This document shows positions 54,501-62,885 of a DNA stretch of 64,000 nucleotides, one piece after another. The notes under the pieces were generated by a model that saw only the letters and a list, made by a program, of their open reading frames with translations, was not told the DNA's origin and searched no databases. Each line of letters opens with the position of its first letter. The first letter of the stretch is position 1. Source of the DNA: Terriglobales bacterium (GTDB taxonomy: Bacteria; Acidobacteriota; Terriglobia; Terriglobales; Acidobacteriaceae); NCBI GenBank assembly GCA_025934735.1, contig JAICWP010000024.1, forward strand, positions 1-64,000, written 5' to 3'. Position numbers and translations under genes: made by a program.

Positions 54501-55658
54501 GTGACCCGCTTCGCATGCCTCCTGATTCTCGAACTGCTTCTCGGCTTCGGGCAGGCGCGCGCTTACGATGTCCTGTGTCGCAACGGCAACGCCGCTTTTC
54601 ACGCTACTTTTCCCACCGGAGTCCAGGTGGATGTGGGACCGCCGACCCAGGGCGCTCTGGCTACTCGCATCTGCCGCGCCACCGTGGGTTGGGGTGGCCA
54701 GCAACTTGTAGTCGCCGGGCAAGCCGCCGAGATTGATCTCGACCTGTTCGGCGCGGACCTGGGCGATGGCGTGCCGGTGGCCGCCTTTCAGGTGAAGAAT
54801 TCCACCGCCGACTGCTGCATGACGTACAAAATCTATTCTCTCAACAATCCCCCGCGGTTGCGGCGCACTCTGCAGGGCGGCGCCTACTTCAGTGGCGCCG
54901 ACAGCAACCTCAATGGCCAAGTCGAGATCTGGACGGATGATGCCGCTGCGGTGGACGGTTTCGAGGGCCTGCATCTCTCGCAGTTGCCATTTCTGCCCAC
55001 CTGCGTGCTGAGCTTTCGAGACGGAGACCTGCTGGACGTCAGTTCTGAATTCGAGGATTACTTTGACGATGTGGCCGCCAAGGTACGTGCCCAGATGAAC
55101 GCCGAGCAGCTCGCTGCTTTCCGGCGGAGCGACGGCCGGCTGGCATTGCCTGCCGGCTCGGGCGGCAGCCAACCGCTGCTGGCCGCGAAGGCGCAGATCC
55201 TCGAACTGGCATGGGCCTACCTGTACAGCGACCGGGAGAAGCAGGCCTGGCAAGTCCTGGACCAGATGTGGCCGCCCTCTGATGTGGCCCGCATTCGCTC
55301 CGCCCTGCTGCAGGCCCGCACGCGCGGCCTTCGCTCCCAGGTGGACGGTGTTTCTCACGCCACTCCCCCGCTGGAACCGGAACACGTGCCCATTTACGAT
55401 TCCACCAAAGTACGCGCCCGCCCCATCATGGTCCGTTACTATCCGCCGGCAAACGGCGGGACCTGGCGCGGCAAACTGAAAGTAAAGCTGGTGGTGGATT
55501 TCGCAGGCAAGGTTTGGTCGGTGCAAGTTTCCGGCAAAAACAAGGCCGCTTACGATTTCGTCAAGCGCTCCGCCGTGAACTGGAAGTTCATCCCCGCCTT
55601 GAACGGCGACGAACCCGTTGCCAGCCGCGTGCACATGACCATCTCCCTGGAGCAGTAG
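54501..55658 (+). CDS. Secreted protein with a TonB-C-like end
   Basis: This is a 385-residue protein. GTG at 54501 gives VTRFACLLILELLLGFGQAR as a signal peptide; an upstream GTG at 54453 adds 16 residues. The middle (about 20-290) includes beta strands and a helix-rich segment (LLAAKAQILELAWAYLYSDR). The final 80 residues (TWRGKLKVKLVVDFAGKVWS, DFVKRSAVNWKFIPALNGDE, VHMTISLEQ) match the TonB C-terminal beta fold found in periplasmic TonB-like proteins. It lacks a Pro-rich spanning region, so it may not be a true energy transducer. It is convergent with the exosortase gene. Confidence 0.7.
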   Translation: MTRFACLLILELLLGFGQARAYDVLCRNGNAAFHATFPTGVQVDVGPPTQGALATRICRATVGWGGQQLVVAGQAAEIDLDLFGADLGDGVPVAAFQVKNSTADCCMTYKIYSLNNPPRLRRTLQGGAYFSGADSNLNGQVEIWTDDAAAVDGFEGLHLSQLPFLPTCVLSFRDGDLLDVSSEFEDYFDDVAAKVRAQMNAEQLAAFRRSDGRLALPAGSGGSQPLLAAKAQILELAWAYLYSDREKQAWQVLDQMWPPSDVARIRSALLQARTRGLRSQVDGVSHATPPLEPEHVPIYDSTKVRARPIMVRYYPPANGGTWRGKLKVKLVVDFAGKVWSVQVSGKNKAAYDFVKRSAVNWKFIPALNGDEPVASRVHMTISLEQ

Positions 55659-55727
55659 GCAGGACCTGCAGGGAGTTCGCCTGCCGTCGGGAAGGTACTC
55701 TCCCAGCCGCCCGCTACAACTTGGGAA

Positions 55728-57341
55728 TCATTTGCCGGCTGGCGTTGAGGTGAACACGATTTGGCTGTGGTTCAGAAAGTCCTGCAACTGGTCGGCGGCT
55801 TCGGAAGGGCCGCGGAGGAAACCTGAGGAGATGGTCATCACCGCCAGGGTGGCTGGGCGCCCCAGCAGCCGCGCTTTGGTTTGTGCCAGTTTGACCTCGG
55901 TGGCCTCGGACGTGGGCTTTTCACCCGCCCAGTACCAGGTCCATACCAGCCGTTGCCCTGCTGCGGCCTGGATCACGTCCCAACGCACGCGCGTGCTCCG
56001 CTGATTGATGGTCACCTTGCGGTAACCGCCTGATACTTCTGACCAAGCCTTAGGGTTGGAAAACTGGTTGTAGCCGCTCACCAGTTCCACTCCGTCGCCT
56101 CCCGAATAGTTTGCCAGGTAAACGTCCACCATGTGGTCGGCGGAAGCGTAACTGCTCGTGGATTCGGAACTGGGGTGAAGCTTTGGAGTCCAGCCCTGGT
56201 CGTAGGGCACGGTTGTTCGCCAGGGTGCGTTTACCATCAGGATAGGTTGGGATGAGGCTTGGGTCGCCCGCTTCCACAAATACGCGTGGGCCGCTGGCGC
56301 CACCCCGATTACCACCATCGCGCACAATGCCGCAGCGGCAAATCTTCCCCTGCGCCCTTTTGCCATGCGCTCGGCGGTATTCTCTGCGCGTCCCACCGGC
56401 TCTGTCCAGCCTGCTTCGCGCCACCTCAAACCCACGCTGAACAGCAGCAGTTGCAGGCCTGTAAAGAAAACAAATCCGTAGATGATGTGGTCCACTCCCA
56501 CCGCCAGGCGGTCATTGGTGAGGTAAGCCAACAGAATAATTCCATAGGCGCGAATGCCGTTGGCGACGATTGGCACTACCAGAGAGGCCAGAACGAACAG
56601 CGCACGGCGTTTCCGCGAGCGGTAGATCAGCGACGCATACACCAGGCCCAGCACCAGCGACGAAATCAGATAGCGAATGCCGCTGCACGCCTCCGCCACC
56701 ACCCACGGCCCGGTGGGCACCCAGATGGTACGGTTCTCCAGGATCGCGGGCACGTGCGAGAGCTTGAGACAGGCCACCGCAAAATGCGCTGTAAAATCCT
56801 GCAACGGTCCGATCGCCGACTCTCCGAAGGGGACCGCAAAAAATAAAAACAGCAGCGGGAACCAAAGCAGTCGGACCACCTTCGTCCCCAGCACCACCCA
56901 CAGCATGGCTTCCAGCATGGCCACCAGAGCAAATTCTTTCACCACATTTACATCGCCCAGGCTACCCACCAGCCACACTCCCGCTACCAGCGCCAAAACC
57001 GGGAGCATCCAGTAGCTGGGTTTAGGACGGAGCGCCAGCAATGGTCCACGGCGCACCCATACCAGGTAGAGAAAGATGGGAACGATCAGGAATCCATGGG
57101 AAAAGGTGCGGCTGGATTCCCAGGTATTGCCAATGAGCCAGGCCGTTTCCCGAAATAGCGCCAGAGCAACCGCTGAAGCTACGATCACCCAAACCCCGGC
57201 GCTCCTCCATGTGTTAGGAAACGCTTCCGGCGCGGCAAGCTCAGCAGCCGCAGAGGAGCCGGAGGCCTGTTCCGCAAACGGGCCAGAGTTAGTGGGTGTT
57301 AACACTTTGGCAACTATCGCTATGGGGGTGGGCCCTGTCAA
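55728..57341 (-). CDS. Exosortase fused to EpsI domain
   Basis: This 537-residue protein has an N-terminal exosortase with about eight membrane helices (45-310). It carries the catalytic triad C219 (EACSGIRYL), R264 (VANGIRAYGII) and H285 (VDHIIYGFVF). The C-terminal half (about 345-537) is an EpsI/DUF3485-like periplasmic domain, including LVSGYNQFSNPKAW. Exosortases cleave PEP-CTERM tails and are tied to exopolysaccharide production. The fused EpsI layout is known in some groups. A PEP-CTERM substrate sits at 61684-62442. A YdcF-like gene follows upstream in the same orientation, 76 bases away. Confidence 0.94.
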   Translation of the reverse strand: MTGPTPIAIVAKVLTPTNSGPFAEQASGSSAAAELAAPEAFPNTWRSAGVWVIVASAVALALFRETAWLIGNTWESSRTFSHGFLIVPIFLYLVWVRRGPLLALRPKPSYWMLPVLALVAGVWLVGSLGDVNVVKEFALVAMLEAMLWVVLGTKVVRLLWFPLLFLFFAVPFGESAIGPLQDFTAHFAVACLKLSHVPAILENRTIWVPTGPWVVAEACSGIRYLISSLVLGLVYASLIYRSRKRRALFVLASLVVPIVANGIRAYGIILLAYLTNDRLAVGVDHIIYGFVFFTGLQLLLFSVGLRWREAGWTEPVGRAENTAERMAKGRRGRFAAAALCAMVVIGVAPAAHAYLWKRATQASSQPILMVNAPWRTTVPYDQGWTPKLHPSSESTSSYASADHMVDVYLANYSGGDGVELVSGYNQFSNPKAWSEVSGGYRKVTINQRSTRVRWDVIQAAAGQRLVWTWYWAGEKPTSEATEVKLAQTKARLLGRPATLAVMTISSGFLRGPSEAADQLQDFLNHSQIVFTSTPAGK

Positions 57342-57417
57342 GCCGATTTCTTGTAAGCAGTTGTTTGACCATCCTTTGCAAGGCTTTCCCTGAGTAGTAA
57401 TTGTACTGCCCTCAGGG

Positions 57418-58059
57418 CTAGCGGCTAGCCGGCCCTCCCCCTTTAGACCGCAAAGTTTTGCACATCAATGCCAGCCGATATACCACCAGCTTGGGGAATT
57501 CCTTGAGCACCACTCCCCGGGTGCTGCGATCTCGCCACCAGTCCGCCCGGTTGAAGGAACCGTCCTGCGGCACCGCCAGGTAACGGATTTTCAGGCTGGG
57601 CGAAAGCAAAGAGCGTGCGCAAGCCCGCACCCGCCGCAAATGGAATGCGCTGCTGATAATCAGTACCGAGCCGATGCTCGGCCGGCTCTGCAGCCATTGC
57701 CCCAGGGCGCGCATTTCACTCAGAGTACCCAGGTATCCCCTGGGGGTGCGCGTTGGCGTGCATTTTCCCGATTCCAGAGCGACGAAATAGTGCCGCTGGC
57801 GAGCCGGCACCGGAGCTGCAACCGCTGTCAAATCCAGCGCCGTAGGTAGGACCAGTTGCGCAAAGCGTCGTATCTCGTACCTGCCTACGCTCAGCAGCAG
57901 GATGGGCGCAATCCCTTGAGAGTAAAGCTCCAGAGCGAAGACTTGCCGGGTGTGCCGTCCCGCAAGAGTGAAAATCAGGTCCCCGGGCGCAACTGCATCG
58001 CAGGGGGCGAGCCAATCGTAGATGCGGGCAAAAAGCCGCTTTAGCACGAAGAGCATCAA
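57418..58059 (-). CDS. YdcF/DUF218-like protein
   Basis: This is a 213-residue protein with the DUF218 fold. APGDLIFTLAGRHTRQVFAL is the opening strand with a glycine-rich turn, then SEMRALGQWLQSRPSIGSVL and IISSAFHLRRVRACARSLLS, and an RDRSTRGVVLKEFPKLVVYR end. The family includes SanA/ElyC/YdcF, linked to envelope carbohydrate assembly. There is no strong signal peptide, but the N-terminus is hydrophobic. It lies directly upstream of the exosortase-EpsI gene on the same strand, as often seen in exosortase loci. Its start faces the rhomboid gene. Confidence 0.88.
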   Translation of the reverse strand: MMLFVLKRLFARIYDWLAPCDAVAPGDLIFTLAGRHTRQVFALELYSQGIAPILLLSVGRYEIRRFAQLVLPTALDLTAVAAPVPARQRHYFVALESGKCTPTRTPRGYLGTLSEMRALGQWLQSRPSIGSVLIISSAFHLRRVRACARSLLSPSLKIRYLAVPQDGSFNRADWWRDRSTRGVVLKEFPKLVVYRLALMCKTLRSKGGGPASR

Positions 58060-58276
58060 GGTCTGCCAGTATACGAGGCCTGCGGACGCAATTCCTTCAA
58101 AGCAAAGCTTCAGGAACCGGCGGCTGATTATTGGCCACCATCAACCGGGCGGGCATGGACGCACGCTGCCAGCCGCTGTACGATTGTCCTGCTCAGCGCA
58201 TCTTCCCGACTCCGCCGAATTTGAGGCACATCCTGAAAATTGCGCGACCAATTCCCGCCAAAAAGGGGCACCGGCC

Positions 58277-59647
58277 GTGAGCACAGCGGGCCGCCCGACG
58301 GCCGCTTCCCTTTCTCATACGACCATCAGAAGCCCCCGGAAGCCGGTTTCAGCTACATTTGGGCTCATTTTCGCCAACCTGCTTGTCTTCTTCTTAATGG
58401 CCTGGAGCGCCGGCCATGTGGTGAACTTCGGGGGCAACCAGGTGCTGGGTTGGGGTGGAAATTATGGGCCTCTGACCCTGGGGGGACAGTGGTGGCGCCT
58501 GGTTTCGGCCATGTTTGTGCATATCGGGCTGCTGCACATCGCGGTCAACATGTGGGCTCTGTATGAGTTAGGCCTGCTGACTGAGCAAATCTACGGTGCG
58601 CCGACCACGCTTGTCCTCTACCTGCTGACGGGAGTGGGCGGGGCCATTGCATCCCTGGCATTCAATCCCGTTATCGTGACCGCTGGCGCTTCGGGAGCGA
58701 TTTTTGGGCTGGCGGGCGTTCTCATAGCCACCCTGGCACTGGACCGCCATGGGTTCGGCTCACGAGCCCTGAAGATTGCTCTGGCTAGCCTGATCGCCTT
58801 TGCCGGCTACAACCTGACCTATGGCTTTCTAAAGGGAGGTATAGACAACGGCGCCCACCTCGGCGGGCTGGTTTCCGGCCTGGCTCTGGGCGCGGTGCTG
58901 GGCCGCAATCGCGCCAAAGAGGGCGCGCCCAGGCTGGGGGCTCGCCTCTATTTGGTCTGTTTTGCATTGGGGGCTTTGGTCTTGGGCTTTGCGGCCGTGA
59001 AGAGCACGCGAGGGCAAGCGGCGGCAATCGAATCCGCCAAGCGGGACCTGCAGATGGGGAACGCCGATGTGGCCATCCGAAAACTGTCGCAAACCAGGCC
59101 GGACCGCAACGGTGATGAGTACTTTTCCGTGCTGGCCATGGCGTATACGCAAAAGCAGCAATTCGAGGTGGCTGCGGGTTATTACCAGAAAGCGCTGCAA
59201 CTCAACCCGAAGAATGCGGCGGCGCGCCGCGGGCTGGGGCTGTTGCTGGTCCGCAGCGGACGCCTGGAGGACGGGCGCAAGCAACTGGAAGTGGCGGTAA
59301 AACTGGATCCCACGGCGGATGCAGCCTGGTTCGAGCTGGGAATGCTGTGGCAAAGGCAGGGCAATTACCAGGAGTCGGTAAAATGCCTGCAGAAGGCGGC
59401 AGCCCTCGAGCCCAGTTCGGCCCCTACCCAATTCGCTCTGGGAATCTCTCAAATGAATCTGCGGCAATACGACGGCGCAATTGCCGCTTTCCAGAAGACC
59501 ACCCAGCTCAACCCGGCCGATTACGGCGGATTTATCTGGCTGGGAAACGCCTACGGAGCCAAGGGAGAGACAGCGCAGGCGAGCGCGGCCTATGCCCGGG
59601 CACAGCAGCTGCGCAGCGCCGCGGCGGCGCGTGCCCGGCGGCGGTGA
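58277..59647 (+). CDS. Rhomboid intramembrane serine protease with C-terminal TPRs
   Basis: This is a 456-residue protein from GTG 58277. The rhomboid domain (about 25-215) has WRLVSAMFVHIGLLHIAVNM with H87 and N91, the catalytic S139 in GASGAIFG and H194 in NGAHLGGL, with six to seven helices. About four tetratricopeptide repeats (215-456) include AAGYYQKALQLNPKNAAARR, GRKQLEVAVKLDPTADAAWF and CLQKAAALEPSSAPTQFALG. Rhomboids cleave helix-broken membrane segments; the TPRs probably recruit substrates or partners. The reading frame is open upstream to 58022, but the start is placed before the first membrane segment. It lies next to an exosortase locus and a TMTC-like gene. Confidence 0.9.
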   Translation: MSTAGRPTAASLSHTTIRSPRKPVSATFGLIFANLLVFFLMAWSAGHVVNFGGNQVLGWGGNYGPLTLGGQWWRLVSAMFVHIGLLHIAVNMWALYELGLLTEQIYGAPTTLVLYLLTGVGGAIASLAFNPVIVTAGASGAIFGLAGVLIATLALDRHGFGSRALKIALASLIAFAGYNLTYGFLKGGIDNGAHLGGLVSGLALGAVLGRNRAKEGAPRLGARLYLVCFALGALVLGFAAVKSTRGQAAAIESAKRDLQMGNADVAIRKLSQTRPDRNGDEYFSVLAMAYTQKQQFEVAAGYYQKALQLNPKNAAARRGLGLLLVRSGRLEDGRKQLEVAVKLDPTADAAWFELGMLWQRQGNYQESVKCLQKAAALEPSSAPTQFALGISQMNLRQYDGAIAAFQKTTQLNPADYGGFIWLGNAYGAKGETAQASAAYARAQQLRSAAAARARRR

Positions 59648-59730
59648 GTTCGAGAGGCTTCTTCCTTGTTTAGTGTTAACATCAGCCACTCAACAGGCAG
59701 GCTATCACCCCAGGCGAAATCCTTCTGATC

Positions 59731-61602
59731 ATGGAGCTCGACTTTCAGCATGGCCAAATTAAGCCGGCGCCTAGCAGCGCCGGCTGTGACAGCCCGCCAA
59801 CGCAGAACTGGGTAACGGCCCTGATTCTGTGCGCCGCCGTGCCCTACCTCAACACCCTGCTCAATGATTTCGTCTATGACGATAGCGTGCAGGTTTTGGC
59901 CAATCCGTTCATCCAGAGTTTCCATTACCTGCGGGAGATTTTCACCACGACTGCCTGGTCGTTCACCGGACAAGGGCCCACCAATTATTACCGGCCTATG
60001 ATGTCGTTCGGCTACCTGCTGTGTTATCAGGTATTTGGCCGCGCAGCTTACGGTTTCCATCTAGTCAATGTGGCTTTGCACGTGGCCGTGGTGTTGGCGG
60101 TTTTCCTTCTCACCGCCCAGCTCTTCCAGTCACGCCAGCTGGCCTTCTGGGCGTCATTATTGTTTGCACTTCACCCGGTTCACACCGAATCAGTTGCCTG
60201 GATTGGAGGAGTGACAGACCTGGAGCTGACCGTCTTTTATGTGCTTACGTTCTACCTGTTCGTGAAGTCAGCCCGCCCGGCTGGACAGACTGACAGGCGC
60301 ACCCAGTTTTTGATGCTGGCGACGTTCATCTTGGCGGCTTTTTCCAAAGAGCAGGCCCTTACCCTGCCGCTGCTGGCCGTAATCTACGAACACGGCCTGC
60401 GCGCGGACCGGGGAGAGACAACCTGGTCGCAGAAGATTTCGCGCTACGACCTGCTGTGGATTGCGGCGGCGGCCTACATGGTAGTGCGGGTGTGGCTGCT
60501 GGGAGCGTTCGCTCCTCTGAAGCAGTTTCCCGACCTGACACGCAGTCAAACCGTGCTATCGGCGGTGGCGCTGCTGGGCCAGTATCTCTGGAAATTGCTC
60601 TTCCCGGCTCGATTGTGCGCATTTTATGTCTTTTACAAGAGCGTAAGTCCCTGGGATGGGCGGGTGCTCGCGGGCGCTGTTGCCGCGATCTGCTACGTCG
60701 CGCTCTTATTCTGGCTATGGAGGCGAGCTCGCGCCCTGGCGTTCGGGTTGGTGTGGCTGCTGCTGACGCTGCTGCCGGTATTGAACGCCAACTGGGTAGG
60801 CGAAAACGTCTTTGCCGAGCGATACCTCTATTTACCGTCAGTAGGCTTCTGCTGGCTGGCCGCTTGGGTTGGGCTGTGGCTGTGGCACAAGGCGGCGGGC
60901 ACCCGGCCGGCCTGGAAGACCGCCTACGCCCTGGGCCTGGGAATCCTGGCGATCCTGTGCGTGCTCAGGATTGTTACGCGCAACCGGGACTGGCATGACA
61001 ACCTTACCTTCTACAGCCGAACGCTTGCAGCCTCCCCTGACGCTTACCTTATTCGTGTAGATCTGGGTGCTGCCTACGACGAACGCGGCGACACAGAAAG
61101 CGCTGAGCGTGAATGGCAGGAAGTGCTTAGATCCCATCCCCACAATGCCGTGGCTTTGGCCGATTTGGGAACCTTGTACAGCAGGCAGAATCTGAACGTT
61201 CTGGCAGCGGAATACCTGCAGCGTTCGGTGAACGCTGATCCTCGCTATGCTGAAGGCCACATCAAGCTCGGCTTCGTATACCTGAATTCGGGAGAAACAG
61301 ACAAAGCCGAGGCCGAGTTCCTCTCGGCAATCAAGATGGCGCCCTTGAATGTTTCAGGCTATGGGGGCATGGCAAATGTGTACTGGAAACGCGGCGACTC
61401 GGCGAAAACAGAGGAACTGTTTAAGCAAGCGGAAAGGGTGAACCCCTCCGATCCGCGGCTGCATTTCGCCCTGGGAGAGTTTTACGCACGCACTGGCCGG
61501 CCGGAGCAGGCACGCATTGAATATGAGAGGGCGCTCCGGCTTGATCCCGGAAACGCACCAGCGCTGGCTGGCCTAAAGGAACTCAATTCCCAATCGCACT
61601 GA
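59731..61602 (+). CDS. Multi-pass membrane TPR protein, TMTC/PMT-like
   Basis: This is a 623-residue protein. About ten membrane helices lie in residues 28-425, with a luminal acidic pair at D50/D51 in FVYDDSVQV. NYYRPMMSFGYLL and FFALHPVHTESVAWIGG-like blocks follow, matching TMTC and O-mannosyltransferase-type enzymes. C-terminal TPRs (about 430-615) include RGDTESAEREWQEVLRSHPH, YLQRSVNADPRYAEGHIKLG and AEAEFLSAIKMAPLNVSGYG. It may transfer sugars to secreted proteins. It lies 83 bases after the rhomboid-TPR gene on the same strand and ends at a strong terminator. Confidence 0.87.
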   Translation: MELDFQHGQIKPAPSSAGCDSPPTQNWVTALILCAAVPYLNTLLNDFVYDDSVQVLANPFIQSFHYLREIFTTTAWSFTGQGPTNYYRPMMSFGYLLCYQVFGRAAYGFHLVNVALHVAVVLAVFLLTAQLFQSRQLAFWASLLFALHPVHTESVAWIGGVTDLELTVFYVLTFYLFVKSARPAGQTDRRTQFLMLATFILAAFSKEQALTLPLLAVIYEHGLRADRGETTWSQKISRYDLLWIAAAAYMVVRVWLLGAFAPLKQFPDLTRSQTVLSAVALLGQYLWKLLFPARLCAFYVFYKSVSPWDGRVLAGAVAAICYVALLFWLWRRARALAFGLVWLLLTLLPVLNANWVGENVFAERYLYLPSVGFCWLAAWVGLWLWHKAAGTRPAWKTAYALGLGILAILCVLRIVTRNRDWHDNLTFYSRTLAASPDAYLIRVDLGAAYDERGDTESAEREWQEVLRSHPHNAVALADLGTLYSRQNLNVLAAEYLQRSVNADPRYAEGHIKLGFVYLNSGETDKAEAEFLSAIKMAPLNVSGYGGMANVYWKRGDSAKTEELFKQAERVNPSDPRLHFALGEFYARTGRPEQARIEYERALRLDPGNAPALAGLKELNSQSH

Positions 61603-61621
61603 AGAGCACAACGTAAACATA

Positions 61622-61649
61622 AAAGAGGGTGCCTTTCGGCACCCTCTTT
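61622..61649. terminator. Bidirectional terminator
   Basis: A perfect 12-bp stem (AAAGAGGGTGCC 61622-61633, GGCACCCTCTTT 61638-61649) with a TTTC loop sits between two convergent genes. It carries A- and T-rich edges on both sides. Confidence 0.9.
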
Positions 61650-61683
61650 CAGCAAATAGCCGTGTTCAGATGTTTTGCAGTCG

Positions 61684-62442
61684 TTACCGCTTGGCCGAGA
61701 GACGGCGCCGCAGTAAGCCGCCGGTTAACACAAGTCCCGAGCCCAACAGAGCAAGACCGCTTGGCTCCGGCACCTTGCGAGTGGGTGGTCCGCTGGTGAT
61801 CAGCCCAGTGTTGGTAAACACCGTTTGGCCGATGGCACCCGCGTTGGCGCACGCGCCGGTGGTGTTGTTGACCGACTCGCAACCGTAGGCGATAACAAAC
61901 GACCCGAGGGCGGCTCCGGATTCGTCAATCGTCCACGGCTGGTTGGTTGGGTCGAGACTACCGGGGAGCATAAAGGCATACAGAGTGAAACTGCTGGGCG
62001 CCGCAAAGCCATTGGCGACGTCGGCTCCCGACCAGTTGACAAATGACTCGCTGCCCCCGGAGGCGAGACCGAGCTGATCGAAGGCGCTCCCGGTCGAGCT
62101 TGCGGTGAAGTTTGCGGTGTTGGCAGTCAAACCGTAAGTGCCCACCGTGGCGGCTGAGCAAGTCCCGCCGCACCCACTGAAGGTGATTGCGGGTACTCCG
62201 CTACCATCGTAAACGCCCACGATGACCAGCAGAGGATCCAGCAGAGTGTGGTTGCCGGCAACGCCAACCACAAACCCTCCGGTTCCGGCGTTGATGATGT
62301 TCGGATCCCCACCCGCAGGCGAGGTGCCCGACTGTTGGATATAGAGTTGTGGGTCAATTACGTCAGCCTTAGCAGTGTAGCTCGCCAAAGCAAACGTCAA
62401 GAGAAAAGCTGTGAACACGGCCAGATGCGTCAACTTCTTCAT
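61684..62442 (-). CDS. PEP-CTERM-anchored secreted protein
   Basis: This is a 252-residue protein. ATG 62442 follows AGGGG at five bases, and the signal peptide reads MKKLTHLAVFTAFLLTFALA. A beta-rich ectodomain follows (DPQLYIQQSGTSPAGGDPNI, AGNHTLLDPLLVIVGVYDG, FTLYAFMLPGSLDPTNQPWT). The PEP-CTERM tail is complete: the VPEPSG motif, a hydrophobic helix (LALLGSGLVLTGGLL) and the basic end RRRLSAKR. The exosortase at 55728 is the natural processing enzyme. There are few Cys (one CGGTC pair and two others). The ligand and role are unknown. Confidence 0.95.
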   Translation of the reverse strand: MKKLTHLAVFTAFLLTFALASYTAKADVIDPQLYIQQSGTSPAGGDPNIINAGTGGFVVGVAGNHTLLDPLLVIVGVYDGSGVPAITFSGCGGTCSAATVGTYGLTANTANFTASSTGSAFDQLGLASGGSESFVNWSGADVANGFAAPSSFTLYAFMLPGSLDPTNQPWTIDESGAALGSFVIAYGCESVNNTTGACANAGAIGQTVFTNTGLITSGPPTRKVPEPSGLALLGSGLVLTGGLLRRRLSAKR

Positions 62443-62885
62443 AAACACCCCTTGCGTAATAATTCGGACCGGTTTTTTCCGGGCCTGAATTGTGGCACAC
62501 CTGGAACTAAGCAATTGCCCTGCCAGCTACCCTGCTAGGTTGGCCCAAACTTGTACTGTGTTATCAGTTACTTACAAGCGATTTTGAAACCTGTGGAAAT
62601 TGCACCGCAGGAAAGCTGCAACTGTTTGTACATTTTGAAAAAACTCCTGCGTGAATGAGGCTGGACTAGCCCGGCAAGTAGTTCTCCATAAAGGCACAAA
62701 CAGCCCCAAATGAGCAAGGACCCCGGCGCACGCCAGGGACATATCGGACGTGTCCAATTGGCGCTTCCGTCAGGTCCCAGAACCGATCTCCACCCGTCCT
62801 ACCGTTACCTTTCGGGTAGTACCCCTGACCGATAAGCTCTGTCTCAAAGAATTCCTACCCCACAAATCGAATGAGGCCAATCGTA
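62443..62885. other. Divergent control region of PEP-CTERM and metallopeptidase genes
   Basis: These 443 bases have no gene. A weak stem (CTACC...GGTAG, about 62800-62820) lies near the metallopeptidase start. Promoters for both divergent genes should be here, but none is unambiguous. Confidence 0.4.
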
